A stretch of 64,000 nt of DNA. Source: Helicoverpa zea. Lineage: Eukaryota > Arthropoda > Insecta > Lepidoptera > Noctuidae. This document shows, piece by piece, positions 40,501-55,500 of this stretch (the first letter of the stretch is position 1; each line of letters starts with the position of its first letter). A program made the position numbers and the translations under genes. The DNA lies in NCBI RefSeq assembly GCF_022581195.2, contig NC_061469.1, forward strand, positions 5,394,001-5,458,000, given 5' to 3'. The notes under the pieces were generated by a model, which had not been told where the DNA came from, ran no database searches, and saw only the letters and a list, made by a program, of their open reading frames with translations.

Positions 40501-43500
40501 GTATCTAGAATCAAAAATTTCTCGATTACATATATTATCGTTTAGCCAAGTTTCGGTAAAGGCAATGATAGGGTAGTTAAACAGAGATATATTGTTGTAA
40601 ATATCATTAGTCTTAGTCCGAATACCACGGATATTCTGATAGTATATGTCAAGCATTATTAACAGTTGTTATTTCCACCGCACTCATTAATACAATCTTA
40701 TTTAATTAAACAATTAAATTCAAGCTGTCTGTACTACGAATTAAAATCGCCTGACTTACTTCATCCTTACGTACAAATATTCTACCATTGCGTACCCAGA
40801 TAAACTTGTAACCTTGTTCTTTGGTTTTTTTACGAGTAGCTGCATGTAACGATTTGTTAGCCGGTGTCAGGTGTTCTGCGACAAAAACTGGGACTTTAGG
40901 GCCACCAAGTCCCAAGTGCTGCGAGCTTAGTTTTTCTTTGGCATTTTTCCGGTTAAAGTTGGAGACAGCAGCGAGTAAGACGTCACGCTTTCGGGGACTG
41001 CGAAGTTTTACAACAATTGAGCGTGGTTTATCACTCTGCTTGTTTATTTTTGCAACTCTAGTCACATGCAGGACATCTTCGTCGTTAATGGGACTGTCCA
41101 CGGTTTTGGCTAATTGCACGACTGTATTGATTAAGTTTTCATTTCTGAATTCAGGAACGCCAACAATTTCGACGTTACTTTCACGCATATTTTGTTCTAC
41201 TGAACACAACCTGTTATTGAGATCCCTCACAAATGACTTCAATTCAGCGTTCTCCTTCTGTAGCTCAACAACAGTGGTTGTTTTTTCTTCTATTTTTGTT
41301 TTCAGGTCCTCATATAAATGGTTGAAGAAAGACATTGCCTCCTGGAAGCCCACCATTTGTTCATTGATAGCCCTTAAATGTTCAGACATAACACTTTCCA
41401 CAGTAGACTTAATGGTCATCGTAATTTCTTGTTTCAAAATATACCGCAGTTTATTTTCAGTAATGTAGTCACCCGCAGTCTCTGCGCTTTCAGGGGTTGT
41501 GTAACTTGGTTTCCCGCGGAATGTAACATTGCAATTTTCAGATGAACTGCCTACAGTATTAAGAGTAGGTCGAATTGGTGTATTAGTATTGTTAGTTTTA
41601 GGTTGCTTGCAGTGGCATTCAGGACATTTCCAAGTGTTTTTTATGGTCGGGTCCATAAGATTAAACTTTCTAAGTGTTACATTGGCACATTCCAGATCGT
41701 ATTTTCGGGTACATATACCACATTTCAATAATTCCTTCATCTTGATAGATTTGTTACACCCAGCGCAAGTATTAATTGTAGGTGTCATCTTGAATAGTAG
41801 TAATGATATTCAAGTAAATAAGTAGTAGCTTACAAAGCAAAAATTCGATATTTCGCCGTTAAAGCTGTTCAAACTCGAAGCTCAGTCATTGTTTCACTTC
41901 GTCGTATATTTCTGTTATCACTTATTGAAAGTATTCACTAACAATGTCACTTCAATAGCTCAGTATTCCCAACAAATTTATCCACAATAATGACGGAAAA
42001 ATGCTGTAATTATTTAATTTATAGTTTAAAATAACGCTGGATATGTTTACTGACATACGTCATACGTCAACTTTAATAACATAGAAGTAGAAATTATCGT
42101 TCTTAATTTTCTTGCTTTCTAGTGCTATTGTTTTTCGTTTAGCTGGAGCCTAGATAGAGATGTTCACTTCCGAGATTGCAATAAAATTGCCATGATCATC
42201 GTTTGTCGACATCAGTCTGCAACGGATACAAAGAACTAGAAATCTTTGTGTGAAAGGTCTGCGCTAATTTATAAATTATGATGTGCCCAAAATACATTTC
42301 AAAGATCATTCACACTTGGCACAGAACGTAGTCTGGTACAATCATATTCGGTTTTTTTTTTAAGAGTATTGGAGCTTTATTTAGATTAGCTATTTCGACT
42401 TATCCTTCCAAAAAAGACGTTGTTTACAATAACGAGGCCAGTAACCCCGTAATGTGGTGTCTTATAAGCAGATTGTTCATGTTTTGTTGTAGAATAACAA
42501 CTAGGTACTTGTCGTTCTAATTCCCATTTAAATATTGTTGCTTATCAATTTGAATCCATACAATTTCCACTTTGTGAGTATGTAAAAAGGGCACTTTGTC
42601 TCGGTAATATTAATTCTAATCTAGATTATGAAATCCTCTTACTTTCATTTTATTCTCTGTTTTATAACCGTAGCGTAAATCTAAATTATGTAAATACATA
42701 TGACGATGACGATGTATGATGTACTATAAGATATTTACTTGCTACAAAACCTTCATAAGACAGGTAAACAAATGATTTGATATGTTGAGAATAATAAATA
42801 AAGAAGACAATGACAAGTGTCGTTGTTCGCTATATGCATGAAATCAACTAACAATGTTCTATTATTCATGTTCTTGGGCCTACTGATGCCATAAAACACG
42901 GAACTCCTCATTATAAGCTTCTGAATAGATTTCACATATCTGTATAAGACGAACATAACAATACGAAACTCGCGTCTAAGAGCATTACCGATGACAGAGA
43001 AGGATATTGACCTCAGGACACTTATGCAAATGCAATGGGCGTGCAATGGCCCATTCTTCTCCTTTCGACGGGCTCACACTCTTACAATACCGTCTATAGA
43101 GCGGGCCTTGACACGAGCGCATGAGAACAGATTGCACGCACGAATGTTAATTTATTAATAACCTGATCGATGTTATTGGAACGATCATCGCGAGACTTGA
43201 AAACATCAAAACATTCTCAGTGATTGCTAACCCACATTCGAATGCATAGATCAATGTAGAAAATTTTGTGCTGCTAAAAGTATGTTATGAATTAGAAATG
43301 GTAAAAAATGCAAAGATAGAAAACGTCGTAAAATATTTAAGAGCGACGACTCATGCATTGAAATAATAAAAAGAGATTCTGAGTCCTATGGCCACAATAA
43401 AATGTTTTATTTGTGTTTGGATGTATGCGTGTGTTCGGTTCAAGTATCATGTAACTTTAGACAGCCCTGCATTTTAGTATCAAGGGTATCGTGTTATAGA

Positions 43501-46500
43501 ATGCTTAGCATCTGTTGCTTTATACCCTACGAAGAACTGGTACTTGCTCTTAGCACGGTGATCCATCTTAGTTGAAGCCATCATCTTCAAGATTAATGTC
43601 TCTATCGCGATGGTAATCTATGTTGTTGCTTTATTTTAGAACTTGTCGGTCTGATGTTAAGAACATCAATGATTTCTCTTCGTAATTTAGAAATATGAAA
43701 TAAACGAGATTATTATTGCCGTCAATTTGGGTTGCATTTGAAACTGGTTTAATATCGTCTAGTTTTATTTTTAGAACAAAGCATTTGGGGTCAAGTTATT
43801 TTCGGTGTTCTATTCTGCCTAATTCCGTTTAACGTGGGAAGCTGTGCCAAGTCAGTGCTCAACCAGACTATATAATAGTCTATACTGAACTGGCGAGAGC
43901 AACAATCTGCGCTTGGTGTTAACTTGTATCCATCTAAGCTATCAAACCGAACATAAAACAAAGCCATTGTTGGCGTAACCAGTGTCAACGCAGTATTGCA
44001 AAAGCACTCGCGCGCAATTTACGAAATACTAACTTACTAGCCGTCACGTTTGCAAGTTGACATTTTGATACTGCAATCCTTTCACTCTACAGACGTAATA
44101 ATCTATTCTAAGAAAGCAGGACTAGCCGCGGCTCGAGACGTGTATAATTTTTAATCGACGCCACCAAAGTGCATGTAATATTTTAGTCTGAGCTGCTAGA
44201 CTGATTTATTGACTTTGTTGTACCATGCATCGTCATTGACTGAGTAGGAATGTTGAAAATCTAATATAGCGGATCGGTGCCTCAAAGTTTTCAAATTCAT
44301 TGTTTATCGTAGAAGTGTTATTTATGCAGGATTGAGACCAGCATTCAATGTATAGGATTACAACACAAAAAGTATTCAATATTATGTTTCGTATTTCGTA
44401 TCTGCTACACGGATATTTTTAGTTGCCAGCATTATCAAAATCTTCAGAAGCTTCATTAAAACGATTGTTTCCTGTTTATCTTTCCAGACAAATAAATTCG
44501 GGCTGTAGGTATGTACTCAGATGTTCTTTGAGAGTGATATCAAATGTAACTATAACGTTTGTCGCCGGTTTGTTATCATTGTTATTTACCAGTCATTTGT
44601 AAGTTTTTGTGACGGTTAGCAAACATTGCCGATAGCGACCATTGTGTTTATTTGTTCGTGTTCTAGTCAATAATGTATTGTTATAAATTCGTGTAAATAA
44701 TTTCTAGCTCACGACTAAGTTATTGTATGATATTTTAATTGTTTTGCTACTTTCACTGCTGTTTACATTAGCGATCATTACGTTCTAATTATGAAGATTG
44801 TTTTAGAAACTTGTCTAGGAATGCGATAAAGAAGTGACCGTTTTGATGAAATATTGAATGGTCCGTTAATCTCGTGACGTGAAGATAATCGTTAATGATA
44901 CTGAGTTTTCCTCTGTCGAAGATACTGATCGTGAAGTAGTGGCTTCTGCCTCGACATACTTTAGTTAATTACTCCGCTGAACATTAGCATCAAGTTACAC
45001 GATGTTGCAATATAACAACGCAACCAGATATCAATTTACTTCATGTTATTATTGTGCATTGTTTTGGGAACTCTTAACAATTGAGTATTTGAGCCTTAAA
45101 GACATCTTTGACGAAGTATTATCACATCATACCTACTAATATTGTAAATGCAAAAGTATGTGTGTGTATGTATTTGCTGAACAGATATTACTGAAACTCG
45201 GTAGCAATGCCGGTTTTATATCAGAATAACATAATTATAAACTACTTTTTATCTAGGAGCTGGAAGTAGTTCTCTTAGGTGAAACCGCTGGCGGAAGCCA
45301 GTTCCACAAGTTTTTGTTTCTTTCGTCACTTTTTTATAATTTTGTTTGTGTAATTTCTCCTATATAGTGATTCTCACCAAGGTCAAATATAAAGCAATTT
45401 GAAACCATAGACTGTAAAATTGCGTTCACCATGAGGGAATTGAAGCGCAACCCAAAGCAATTTTGATTCAATGGATCAATATTGATAAATATTGCATTTA
45501 TAACTTTCATATTAAGCGTGTTAGTAAAGAAACTTAATAAGGAATAAAACCTAGGTATCATTTTCCATACTTTGTTATTAATACAAGTAATCTGAATAAC
45601 TTGATAGCCAAATATTGCGGAACCGAGACAGTCAAACACAAGGCCATAGACTGTCAAACCTTGCATTAAGGTCGAAATACTTCCAAGTATGAGAAAAAAC
45701 TGTATTTCTTGCTATCTTACTTTACTTTACACGTTACGTTTAAAATAAAAAATAATTAATTTAGTGGCTTGACCTGCTACATTTAAGAATTGAGGGCCAT
45801 TGATAAAAGCGTTTTGATGAAAAGAGTTTTTAATCTAATTTTACCTTGTTTTATCACTATTGTTCTATTTAAGACTTTCCTCTTCGTTTATTGTTAAAAG
45901 CATAATTGTACAAGGTCAGGCAAATTGTTTCTCAAGTGTCCCGGACTAAATACTAGAAAAAAAAAATTACAAGCATCCGAATCGAGAACCCCCCCTTTTT
46001 AGGAAATCTGTTTAGAAAATAGAGGTCATATCGTTATATCCAAAATTGGTAAAAAATATGGCACCTAGATGGCACCTTATAAATAACAGATTAGCACAAA
46101 ATAGACACCAAAGCTATAAATAAAGATATTTCTCAAGAATGATATCATTTTCTGCTTCATTTCCAATGTATTTTATTCCAAGACATCAACTTAGCTATGA
46201 TAAATAATTCTCAATGTTAGAATGTCACTCGAAATTACGCAACAAAAATCTGTAGCAGGCCACATTATGATATTGACATAATACATTTTTGATCTAAATT
46301 CGAGAGAGTATTGACCGTGAAAAAATAAAACCAACTTCAGACCAACCTAAAACCTTACTCTGACAAATACTATGCTGAACATTGCATCAAACCCGATTCA
46401 GCCACACAAACAAACATACATACATGCAGGTCAAACTGAGAACCTCCCTTTTTTGTAGTCGGTTAAAAATTACATGATGACAACGATTTTTATCCTCACC

Positions 46501-49500
46501 GACTGTGACGTACAGTTACAAAAACAATTGTAGTTACTGTTCTGCTGACTACCCACTTTTATGTCGCTTTAATTGTCCAATAAGTATTGCATTGCTCAGC
46601 TGTATAAAGCCATTAAATTGTATTCAGTAAAATGTGTAAAGATCTGTAACAGTAACGAGTTTATGATGCAATTATGTTAGAACGTTATAAGATAGAAAGA
46701 TCTACGGTTAGGCAGTCACGCAATAGTTTAGCGTTATCTATTTAAATAAGACTGAGAATCAGCGCTTTTTAAATACGTTATTAAGATTAAAACCATCTTT
46801 AATTTCAAAATGCGAGGTATTAAAACGATTTCTAGAAGAAATGTGCAGTAATCTCATGCTAACACTAAAAACGGGACCCGTTTTTATTTTCAAGAACAAT
46901 TAATACAATATTACTGAGAAAACTTTAAAACACCTGAAATCGACACTTGTTTTAAATCCATCTGTATAGCTATCCTAATTTCTAATATCATATACCTACC
47001 TATCTATGATACCTACCTATCTATGATAGGTACAAGTGGTATGAAGGTTTTAGTATTCCAGAAAGTTCCTAGAACAAATTCTTACATCAACAACCTCCGA
47101 TTTATATATTTATACCTCCAATAAAACGACCTACAATAACAGCTTATATGTATTTTACCTGATCCATAATATTTGACTTATCCTACTTATAGGTTTGCTT
47201 AACATGACTCACTCGAGGAAACCTCGCCGACTCGAATAACTACCTTTTGGCGTTCACTTTCAACAGAAGCCCGTTGAATTGATTTAATATGCGTATAACT
47301 GGGCACAAGTTAAATTACTACATGATTGCCGAAGTAAAATAAATGTAGCATTTCGTTTTCTTTCGTTGATATGAAAATAATAGATAAGATAGAACATGTT
47401 GAAAGAGTCAGAACTTTTTAGCAATATTTACGCACCAGTTGGGACTTGATAGAAGCATTGGCTAAAATACAACCATACTTAATACGTCTTGTTGTATGAC
47501 CACTTTTTAATGGTCTGCTATAGAAAGCTGGATCAATTAGAATTATCAGTGGACTTTATCACAGTAAAATTGAAAGCTGTCGCAAAATACCTGTAACAGT
47601 AGATATGGTCTAACACGAAGGTTCTAAGTCTAAAATCATTACCTTACCTGTATAAACGGCTATCATAAATTTCCATCCTAGTATTACATTACGGAAAGCC
47701 AACCAAAGTTTAGTTAGAAACTGTGATAAAACAAGTTTTGCACCGCCATAACATTGAAACTTTACTTGTGTATTTTACACCGTACAAATTCCATAATACG
47801 CCATCGGCCAGACACTTTCTATTCGCAAACGTAACACAGTTATGCCTACTTTTTCCGATGACATAATCTGTGGTCCAGTTTTTAACGTGTTGTTCTTTTT
47901 TTTCAGCGTTCCGATCTTCAAAGATTTGTCTGAAGACACGCTGATCAAAATCTCCGATGTTTTGGAGGAAACTCATTACCAGAATGGCGATTACATCATC
48001 AGGCAGGGTGCCCGTGGTGATACCTTCTTCATCATATCTAAAGGACAGGTAATCTATCATTCTTATATAGCTTTTCTTATTAAAACTGTTGGCACACGTT
48101 AGCACGTAGGATTGAGTCACAAAAATTGCCATTCTCAAGGTGTTTAGATGGCACATTAATCAAAGCCTATGGCCGAGGAATTTAAAAGTACTATAGCTCT
48201 AAAAAAAATCTTGCAGTATTTTTCTTGTCTTGTGGAATCTAAGTCCTTTATTAATTTCATTCATGCATTCATGCAAATAAATCTGCTTTAAAATATTTTC
48301 GCAAATTCATTAAAACTATATTCACGGAACTTCGATTATCCAATTATTGTTTTTATAGAGGAATTAACACGGTATTTTTTTGATTATACGATTGAAACGG
48401 ACGGTTTAAACAAAGCCATTGCAATAAAGGCACAAGCAATTTCATCACAACAACATAACCCCATCTCGTAATTAAGTAATCGGCCATAAGTAGTGGTATA
48501 TGAACAAAAACAACTCGAAGAAAACGAGAATAGTCTCGGAAGAATACTGATAGTTATGATAATTGTATCATTAAATAGCAAGAATTATAATTTGAATGCT
48601 AATGCGATGACATTTACCCGTTATATTCGCCTATTAATAGAAATACTTAGTCATAGTCACATTTAATCGAATCACAATACTCGATTTTGCAAAACTATCG
48701 ATATTAATAATCAATGTACCAAAGGCGAAATATTGGGAAACATTATGTTATTACTCAAATATTCTTGTTTAACTACTTACTAACTACTACTAACGACTTT
48801 CTAATTCGGTTGTTAAAAATACGTGAGTGATGTTCTTTTATCGTTTTACCACAGTAAAACATTAGTGTTACAATCGCTTTGTCATCTATTAACAGGCGTT
48901 CGAATAAGTGGACATTTGTCATCTTGTGGTAATTTATTCCGATGACATACTGTTCTAAAGAAATCTGCTCCATACATCATGTTAAACCTTCAAATTTCAC
49001 TTTCGTTTGTACACTTTCTTGTAGTGTTCTTCGTTCCGGAACGACGTGACTTTTTACCTCTGACCACGCCTCCATGTTTTGTAAACATATCCGTCTTGGC
49101 CAACGTAATTCGATTATCTGTAATCGTCGTTTCGCTTTCAAAATATTATTTCTGATGACATAACACTGGTTTTGTAATAATAATACTGTATTAGTCATAC
49201 GTGAGATCTGTCTTATATTTTTGTTGTTCTTCTAAACCAAAAACCGGATCTAGAGATTATTTGATTTGCTTTTTATGTCAAAAATCACCTGGACACAGTC
49301 AGACTTTGTATTAATTATCAATACTTTTACTCTTGTAGTTACTGACTTTTACAAAACCCTATATTTCATAACATTTTAATGATCATTTAGAAAGATAACT
49401 TGTATCTTAGAGACAAAGTTTCGAAAGTCATTGGTAATAATATTTCCTTTATGTTGTCATGGAACTAAATTGTATAAGCTTTGTAAACGCGGAGACTGTG

Positions 49501-52500
49501 CAAGAAGTTCACCTTGGCATTTAGCATTACGTCTCCGTCTCCGCAAACACTGATTATTATTTTCTGACCGCTGCAAATGCACGAATATTGTGATTTTACA
49601 CTTCATCTATCCAGACAGACAGTTGAAACTATCGACATTGTTAATATTAAGTCAGTTGAAATAACACCAGATGTTATTTAAGAAGATTATTGTGGAATAA
49701 ATGACCAACAACAAAATGACGCTCATAAGTTTATATCAACATCATCAGTGTCTAAATTAGATTGTAAACGATGAATGATTGTTTCAATCTCACGGACAAT
49801 TCACACTAATCATTGTTGATCGCGTTTGTCATTAAACAATCAGTGTGACTCAATTTTTATATAACACGGAGGTGGTAGAGGCCAAAAGCCTGACTATTGT
49901 GGCCACAAGGTCAGCGCACTGTGCAGAAGCGAGAGGATCGTATGGTATTTTGAGGCCAGATTTTTGAACGTTTTTGTGGTAAATATTTGGGCCCACCGAA
50001 TTTATTTTTGTGTATGTTTTTCTTTGTTCTTCATGTTTCCTAGTACATTTATGTACATAATTTATCATATCTGGTCTATATGACTGGCGCGCATGATTTT
50101 TGTACTGAATATACCTCTTTAAAAATACACGAATTTATATAATAAAATATTCGTACCGAATGAAGCAATTGAGCACACCTCAATCAACAAATTAGAGATA
50201 AATTGTGATTTGAAAACACATTTGATTGCGAAACCACTATTACCAGTTTCAATAACTCGTTTGTAACTTTGTTATCAAGCCTCTGGCGATGAAAATATCT
50301 TAAAATTAAAATTGCACTTAAAATTTTAATTTATTAATCATCCATTATACATCATGCTATTATTTATTCAGACAGCAGATAAATAAGAATATTATGCCAA
50401 AGACAAAAGTAAGGAAAACAAAAGTGAAATAAAGGATTATTTATCAAACAAAATCATTGTTATCGTTCACCGTTGCAAATCTGCAAGGTTGCCTAAAATT
50501 GAGGGCATTGTTCTAAAATCTGTGAAATACCAAAGTAACAAATAAACTTAACAATAAAGTCGTAAGAATGGAGTAATGTACCCATTCTTTTCGAAGTTTG
50601 ATGATTTCATTATTACGGACAAAATGTAACCAATTTTTGGAGTTTTGTAACCTCTTGAATATTCACAGAGTACTTACCAAAGTAAAACATTGTTGGAAGG
50701 AGGTACATTACGTGATCAAGTAGATACGGGTGTACCAATATGCAAATTGAATTATTTAGAACATACATTACGGACCGATGGTTTTTTATGTTACCAAATA
50801 TACATACTGGTTAGAAGCAACCCAAAACAAAAATGTGAAAGGCTGCCAAGTTCGATAATATGGGAATGCTTCGCCTATAAAAGAAGTGAGATCTGAATAA
50901 GTACCAAGTTTCATACACATACCTCAGTTAAAAATAGTTACTTTTTAATGATGTTACTTGGCAAGTTTTAATAGAAAATTATATACTTGATTCATTGCAT
51001 TTAGTAGGTTTATAACAAGGTGTGTGAAAACTTGCCAAGCAACATTATTAAAAAGTAACTATTTTTAACTGAGGTATGTGTATGAAACTTGGTACTTATT
51101 CAGATCTCACTTCTTTTATAGGCGAAGCATTCCCATATTATCGAACTTGGCAGCCTTTCACATTTTTGTTTTGGGTGGGATTTCATTTATTTTTGTAAGG
51201 TTGTTTATTTATTTTTTTTTTCTTATGATTAAGTTAGTTAAGGAAATGTCTCATTTATACTATCTTTCAGATTTTTGAATATGCACTATGCTTCTTACAA
51301 AGAAATGAACTAGATTAACTAAATGGACTAGATTTACCAACTGACTGACATGACATGTTATCATATATTATGTTCGTGGATCAAAGTTACACATTCGTTA
51401 TTTTCGAAAGTGACTCACACTTGGCCGTTTTCAGATTTTTACTTTACTTTGACTAAATACAAACCTTTGTAACGAATTTCAGATCGGTACGACCATTCGA
51501 AGATATATAATATAAATATAGATAAATTTAGTTCGTTTTAGTTCCTTAGGGGTATAATCTGAATTATTTTGAAACTGACTCACACTTGGCCATTTTCAGA
51601 TTTTTCCCTTTACCTTGACATAAAGACCTACCTCCATGCCAAATTTCAAGTCAATGCGACCATTGGAAGTGGTCTAGGTTTTTGATGAGTGAGTCAGTCA
51701 GTGAGTGTATAGTAAAAATAGCGATTTTCTGACGTCAATATCTCAAGACCTACAATAGGTATCTTAACGAAATTTTGTATTTTAGATAAGTGAAGGGGTC
51801 TCAACAGATACTAGAAATTTGATATGCGTAAATAAAATAGATTTTGAGTTATAGGGGGGTCGAATTTGGCCCGAAATGGTTCGTGTAATATAACCCACGG
51901 CCGGTGTGTCGCTTTTTTTGCTCGAACTTGGCGGACACACTGCCTTGTGTCTAGATTCGAGCAATCAAACCCAAAACAGATTAAATCAGCTTTAATTATA
52001 AGTTGGTTGATGTTAACACTGTTTTCATAGATCAGAAAGAAGAAGCTAAAATCAGACGTCCGTCCAAATTCTACTGAAGATAAATTTGTGCTCTTATTTG
52101 ATCTGAATCTGGTATTCACTCAAAACTAACCATTTTAGAGGACACCTACGTTCATCTATGGACCTCAAACTGGTTAAACTATTTGGTTCATCAGAAACAA
52201 ATGAAATTCTTATAACAAGTTTGAAGGAAGTTTGCTTCAATCCGTTAAATGCAACGACCACATTAGGATTCGTTACACCAAATGACTAGCTAGAAGTAAC
52301 TCTTCTTAGAAATAAACATTTACTAACCGACCACCTTTAAAATCACTGAGCTGTGACAAAAGTTCCCGTTTTTGTTGATCTTGTAAAATTATCCGGATGA
52401 CTTCATCGTCTTAACTGTCTCTTAGAGTTGCATTATCTATTTCCGTTGTTATCTCATCAATGTTAGTATAACTTTTAGTTTTACCTTCTTTTTCAGATGG

Positions 52501-55500
52501 TTTTTCTACTTTCTTTGTTAGTATTTAATTTAACTGGGTCGTAAAATCGTTTCCTGTCTGTATTTATGTAGGTTAAAACTATATTTGCTCTTATCCTCTT
52601 CAGCATTTATATGGTCGAATACTGTAAATATGAGTGCATCTATTTCCACGAAAGTATAACAAAGGTTAATAACTGTTCCATAAAATGAATGGTCTATGTT
52701 TAGATTTTCAATTCTTCGTGAGGTGTGAACGTTTCGGCTTTTATTGTTTTGATGCATCATTGAACATTCATCACGTTAAACTTTATTGTTGAACACGCTT
52801 AGTTCCTGTTGTATTTTATGATTTATAGATATATATCATGAGTTCTGTATACGTGATTGAGTTTTATGATAAAGAATGGCTGCATATTTTTTGACCGTTA
52901 CTTGTTCCAATTTTTATTGACTTAGGTTTCCTGAGAAACGTTAAGAATTTATCGCTTCCCTTATCATTCGCGGAGGCTAATTACTAATTTACATAGCGGA
53001 ACTAGTAATTACACGCTCGTGACTAAATTGCGGAGCATATTATGATGCTTGCACATGATTACCCGTTAGCCCTCCGTGCCTTACTTCATGTCCATCCGGA
53101 GTTTAATGACAACTTTCGATGTTGTCTAAACGTCCGTTTCACGTTTTTATAATAACGGTAATAAGCTCATAGGACCTGTCATTATGTTCAGCATCTGTGT
53201 TATTACAGAAACGTCAGACTATAGGACGTACCTAGCTTATTATGCTAATTTGAACAATAGCACGATTAGGTGTATTTAAATGTTTAGTTGTAATAGCTTT
53301 GTTGATTATATCATTATTATTTTCTTTTCAGGTGAAAGTGACTCAGAAACCACCAAACAGTAATGATGAGAAATTCATAAGAACTCTCACGAAAGGCGAT
53401 TTCTTCGGCGAGAAGGCATTGCAAGGGTAAGCATCGGAATGAATAAATTCATTATAATCTATGTCCAATCCTTAACGCTAATAAAAGTATAATTGTTGAA
53501 AGAGATGTATTTTGTATTAAAGATAAGACTACGATTTAACGTCGTATCTATTATTTACGACAGCATCATAAAGCGCAGGTCCCTATAAGGCTCAAGATTA
53601 CATGGAAAAACGTGTTCCTTCATCAATAGTAATTCCATTTTTGACATTTCAGAGACGATCTTCGAACGGCTAACATTATCTGCGACTCGCCAGAGGGCAC
53701 GACTTGCCTCGTCATCGACAGGGAGACCTTCAACCAACTCATCTCCGCTCTCGACGAGATCCGAACCAAATACAAGGATGAAGGAGACAGCAGGCAGCGG
53801 TGAGTAAAATTGTTTAACATTATGATGTTGTTCACCATCTTAGTCTTTTACTTTTATGTCTTTAAACATCCTTTTAAATGATTCATTGTTATAATCTACA
53901 TGATACGTATCATGTCCTCTTTTATTCTTATTACAAAATTCGTTCTCATGCAAATTACAGTCGGCTTAAGTATCTAATGTTTGAACAATTTGACTATGTT
54001 TTGTACAGTTTCTTGATTTCATGGTCTTGTTTTTAAACAAGGAATAATTCATTAAAGACTTTTGGGAACATTTCTATTTAAATTTTCTGGCTTTGTGACT
54101 ATTTTTGGAACAAAAATTAATAAGACATTGTCAAGTTCACACCAATCTGAAACTAAGTCGCCTGCGATAAAATCAAAAGTGATACCACATGGATGGAATG
54201 TATCCCATTGTTTGGCCATGAATCTTTCCACTCTCGAACAATAGCCACTGCAATATGAATTGATAACAATTTTTATCTGATTTCACCGTCTAATAACTTT
54301 TATTTCTTGTTTCGATGCAAACAATACGGATTCGAACGTACGGTAAGTTACATAAAATCTTAAAAATAATACAATTTTCAACTTTCTCCTCATCAATGTC
54401 GAATTTAATTAAATAGTGGTAGCAAATCGGTTATTAACTTTCCTCTTTGACGTAGAAAATGTGTCTACCACGGCATTGAGCGATAACAATTACGTTTCCC
54501 GCGTTTTTGTTGCAAAGATTGTGAAGTGCCAATGAAAACAATAGGTGCACGCTGCATCTGGATGACTTAGTAATAGAACCGCCGCAAAAACAAAAGATAT
54601 ATCAATTAACTTTACAGGAAAGTTATTATTGTGCCGATCAACGGATTTTAAGGCCAACTAGAACATTATGAGATTACACCTTGAAATATGGATTTTCATT
54701 CATAACCTTTCCTGTAAATGGCATTTGAGATGGGTAATAAGTATGCTTCACTTTTACCCATAATCTAAAATCACCGTGAAATGTAAGGCTTATAAGGAAG
54801 ATACATGTTAATGTGGGAAAACCCTGCATTTACCTATGTTATTTTGGTATCCCTATCATTGTCACTCACACAGATATCGGTTTATCACCACGTGTTGATA
54901 TTGACATTATCGATAGCAATAACGAACCCCAACTCTATACTTACATCACTTTTATTAGTAAATGCTCCGTTTCATTTTGGAACTTTGGAAAAAAAAACTG
55001 AGAACAGTCCAGTAACTGTTTTATTAACCGCTGTTTTCTCAAATTCGAACGCGGATTACTTTTGAATGAATGTTGTCGAGTCAAGACCACCTGAGTCTAT
55101 TCATTAGACTTGTTGCAAGCGGTCATTATTTGGTTCATTCGATTTCGTTCCACTGCCGTTAGAAAATAGACATTAAGGTCAGCCTGTAATAAATCATCTA
55201 CTTTTCCAGATTAAACGAGGAATTCGCCAACTTACGTCTCTCAGATCTGCGCATCATCGCGACGTTGGGTATTGGTGGCTTCGGTCGAGTGGAACTGGTA
55301 CAGATCCAGAGCGACTCCAGCAGGTCTTTTGCCTTGAAGCAGATGAAGAAAGCCCAGATCGTTGAAACCAGGCAGCAACAGCACATCATGTCAGAAAAGG
55401 AGATAATGTCAGAAATGAACTGCGAGTTCATTGTCAAGTTGTATAAGACGTTCAAGGATCGTAAATACTTGTATATGCTGATGGAAACTTGCCTTGGAGG

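Larger units (their letters stand above)
37529..41960 (-). mobile_element. CR1/Jockey-group LINE, apparently full length, antisense in for intron
   Basis: A non-LTR retrotransposon on the minus strand. Its 3' end is the TTTA tandem tract at 37529-37561, read as (TAAA)n on its own strand, after a 3' UTR of about 210 nt. ORF2 is at 37774-40656 and ORF1 at 40706-41788, both uninterrupted. The 5' UTR begins somewhere right of 41788; I could not fix the boundary or a target duplication, so 41960 is approximate. An endonuclease plus reverse transcriptase without RNase H, and a PHD-type zinc finger in ORF1, point to the CR1/Jockey group. Intact ORFs suggest recent insertion. Confidence 0.85.
41961..47906 (+). 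other. Intron 3 to the right of the LINE
   Basis: Mostly plain AT-rich DNA. It contains a degraded Helitron-like copy (45130), a weak antisense frame (45378-45666), a relic repeat (45950) and a short tandem duplication (46984). A perfect CTCF-core string lies at 46065-46075 inside the relic repeat. Confidence 0.6.

Noticed and set aside
40821..41468. 215-codon plus-strand open frame
   Set aside because: It lies wholly antisense to LINE ORF1, whose zinc finger, coiled coil and conserved C-terminal blocks are clear; its own translation is Ser/Leu/Cys-rich without motifs.
47710..48156. 148-codon minus-strand frame
   Set aside because: It overlaps for exon 4 antisense and runs into intron; the plus strand clearly encodes cGMP-B.
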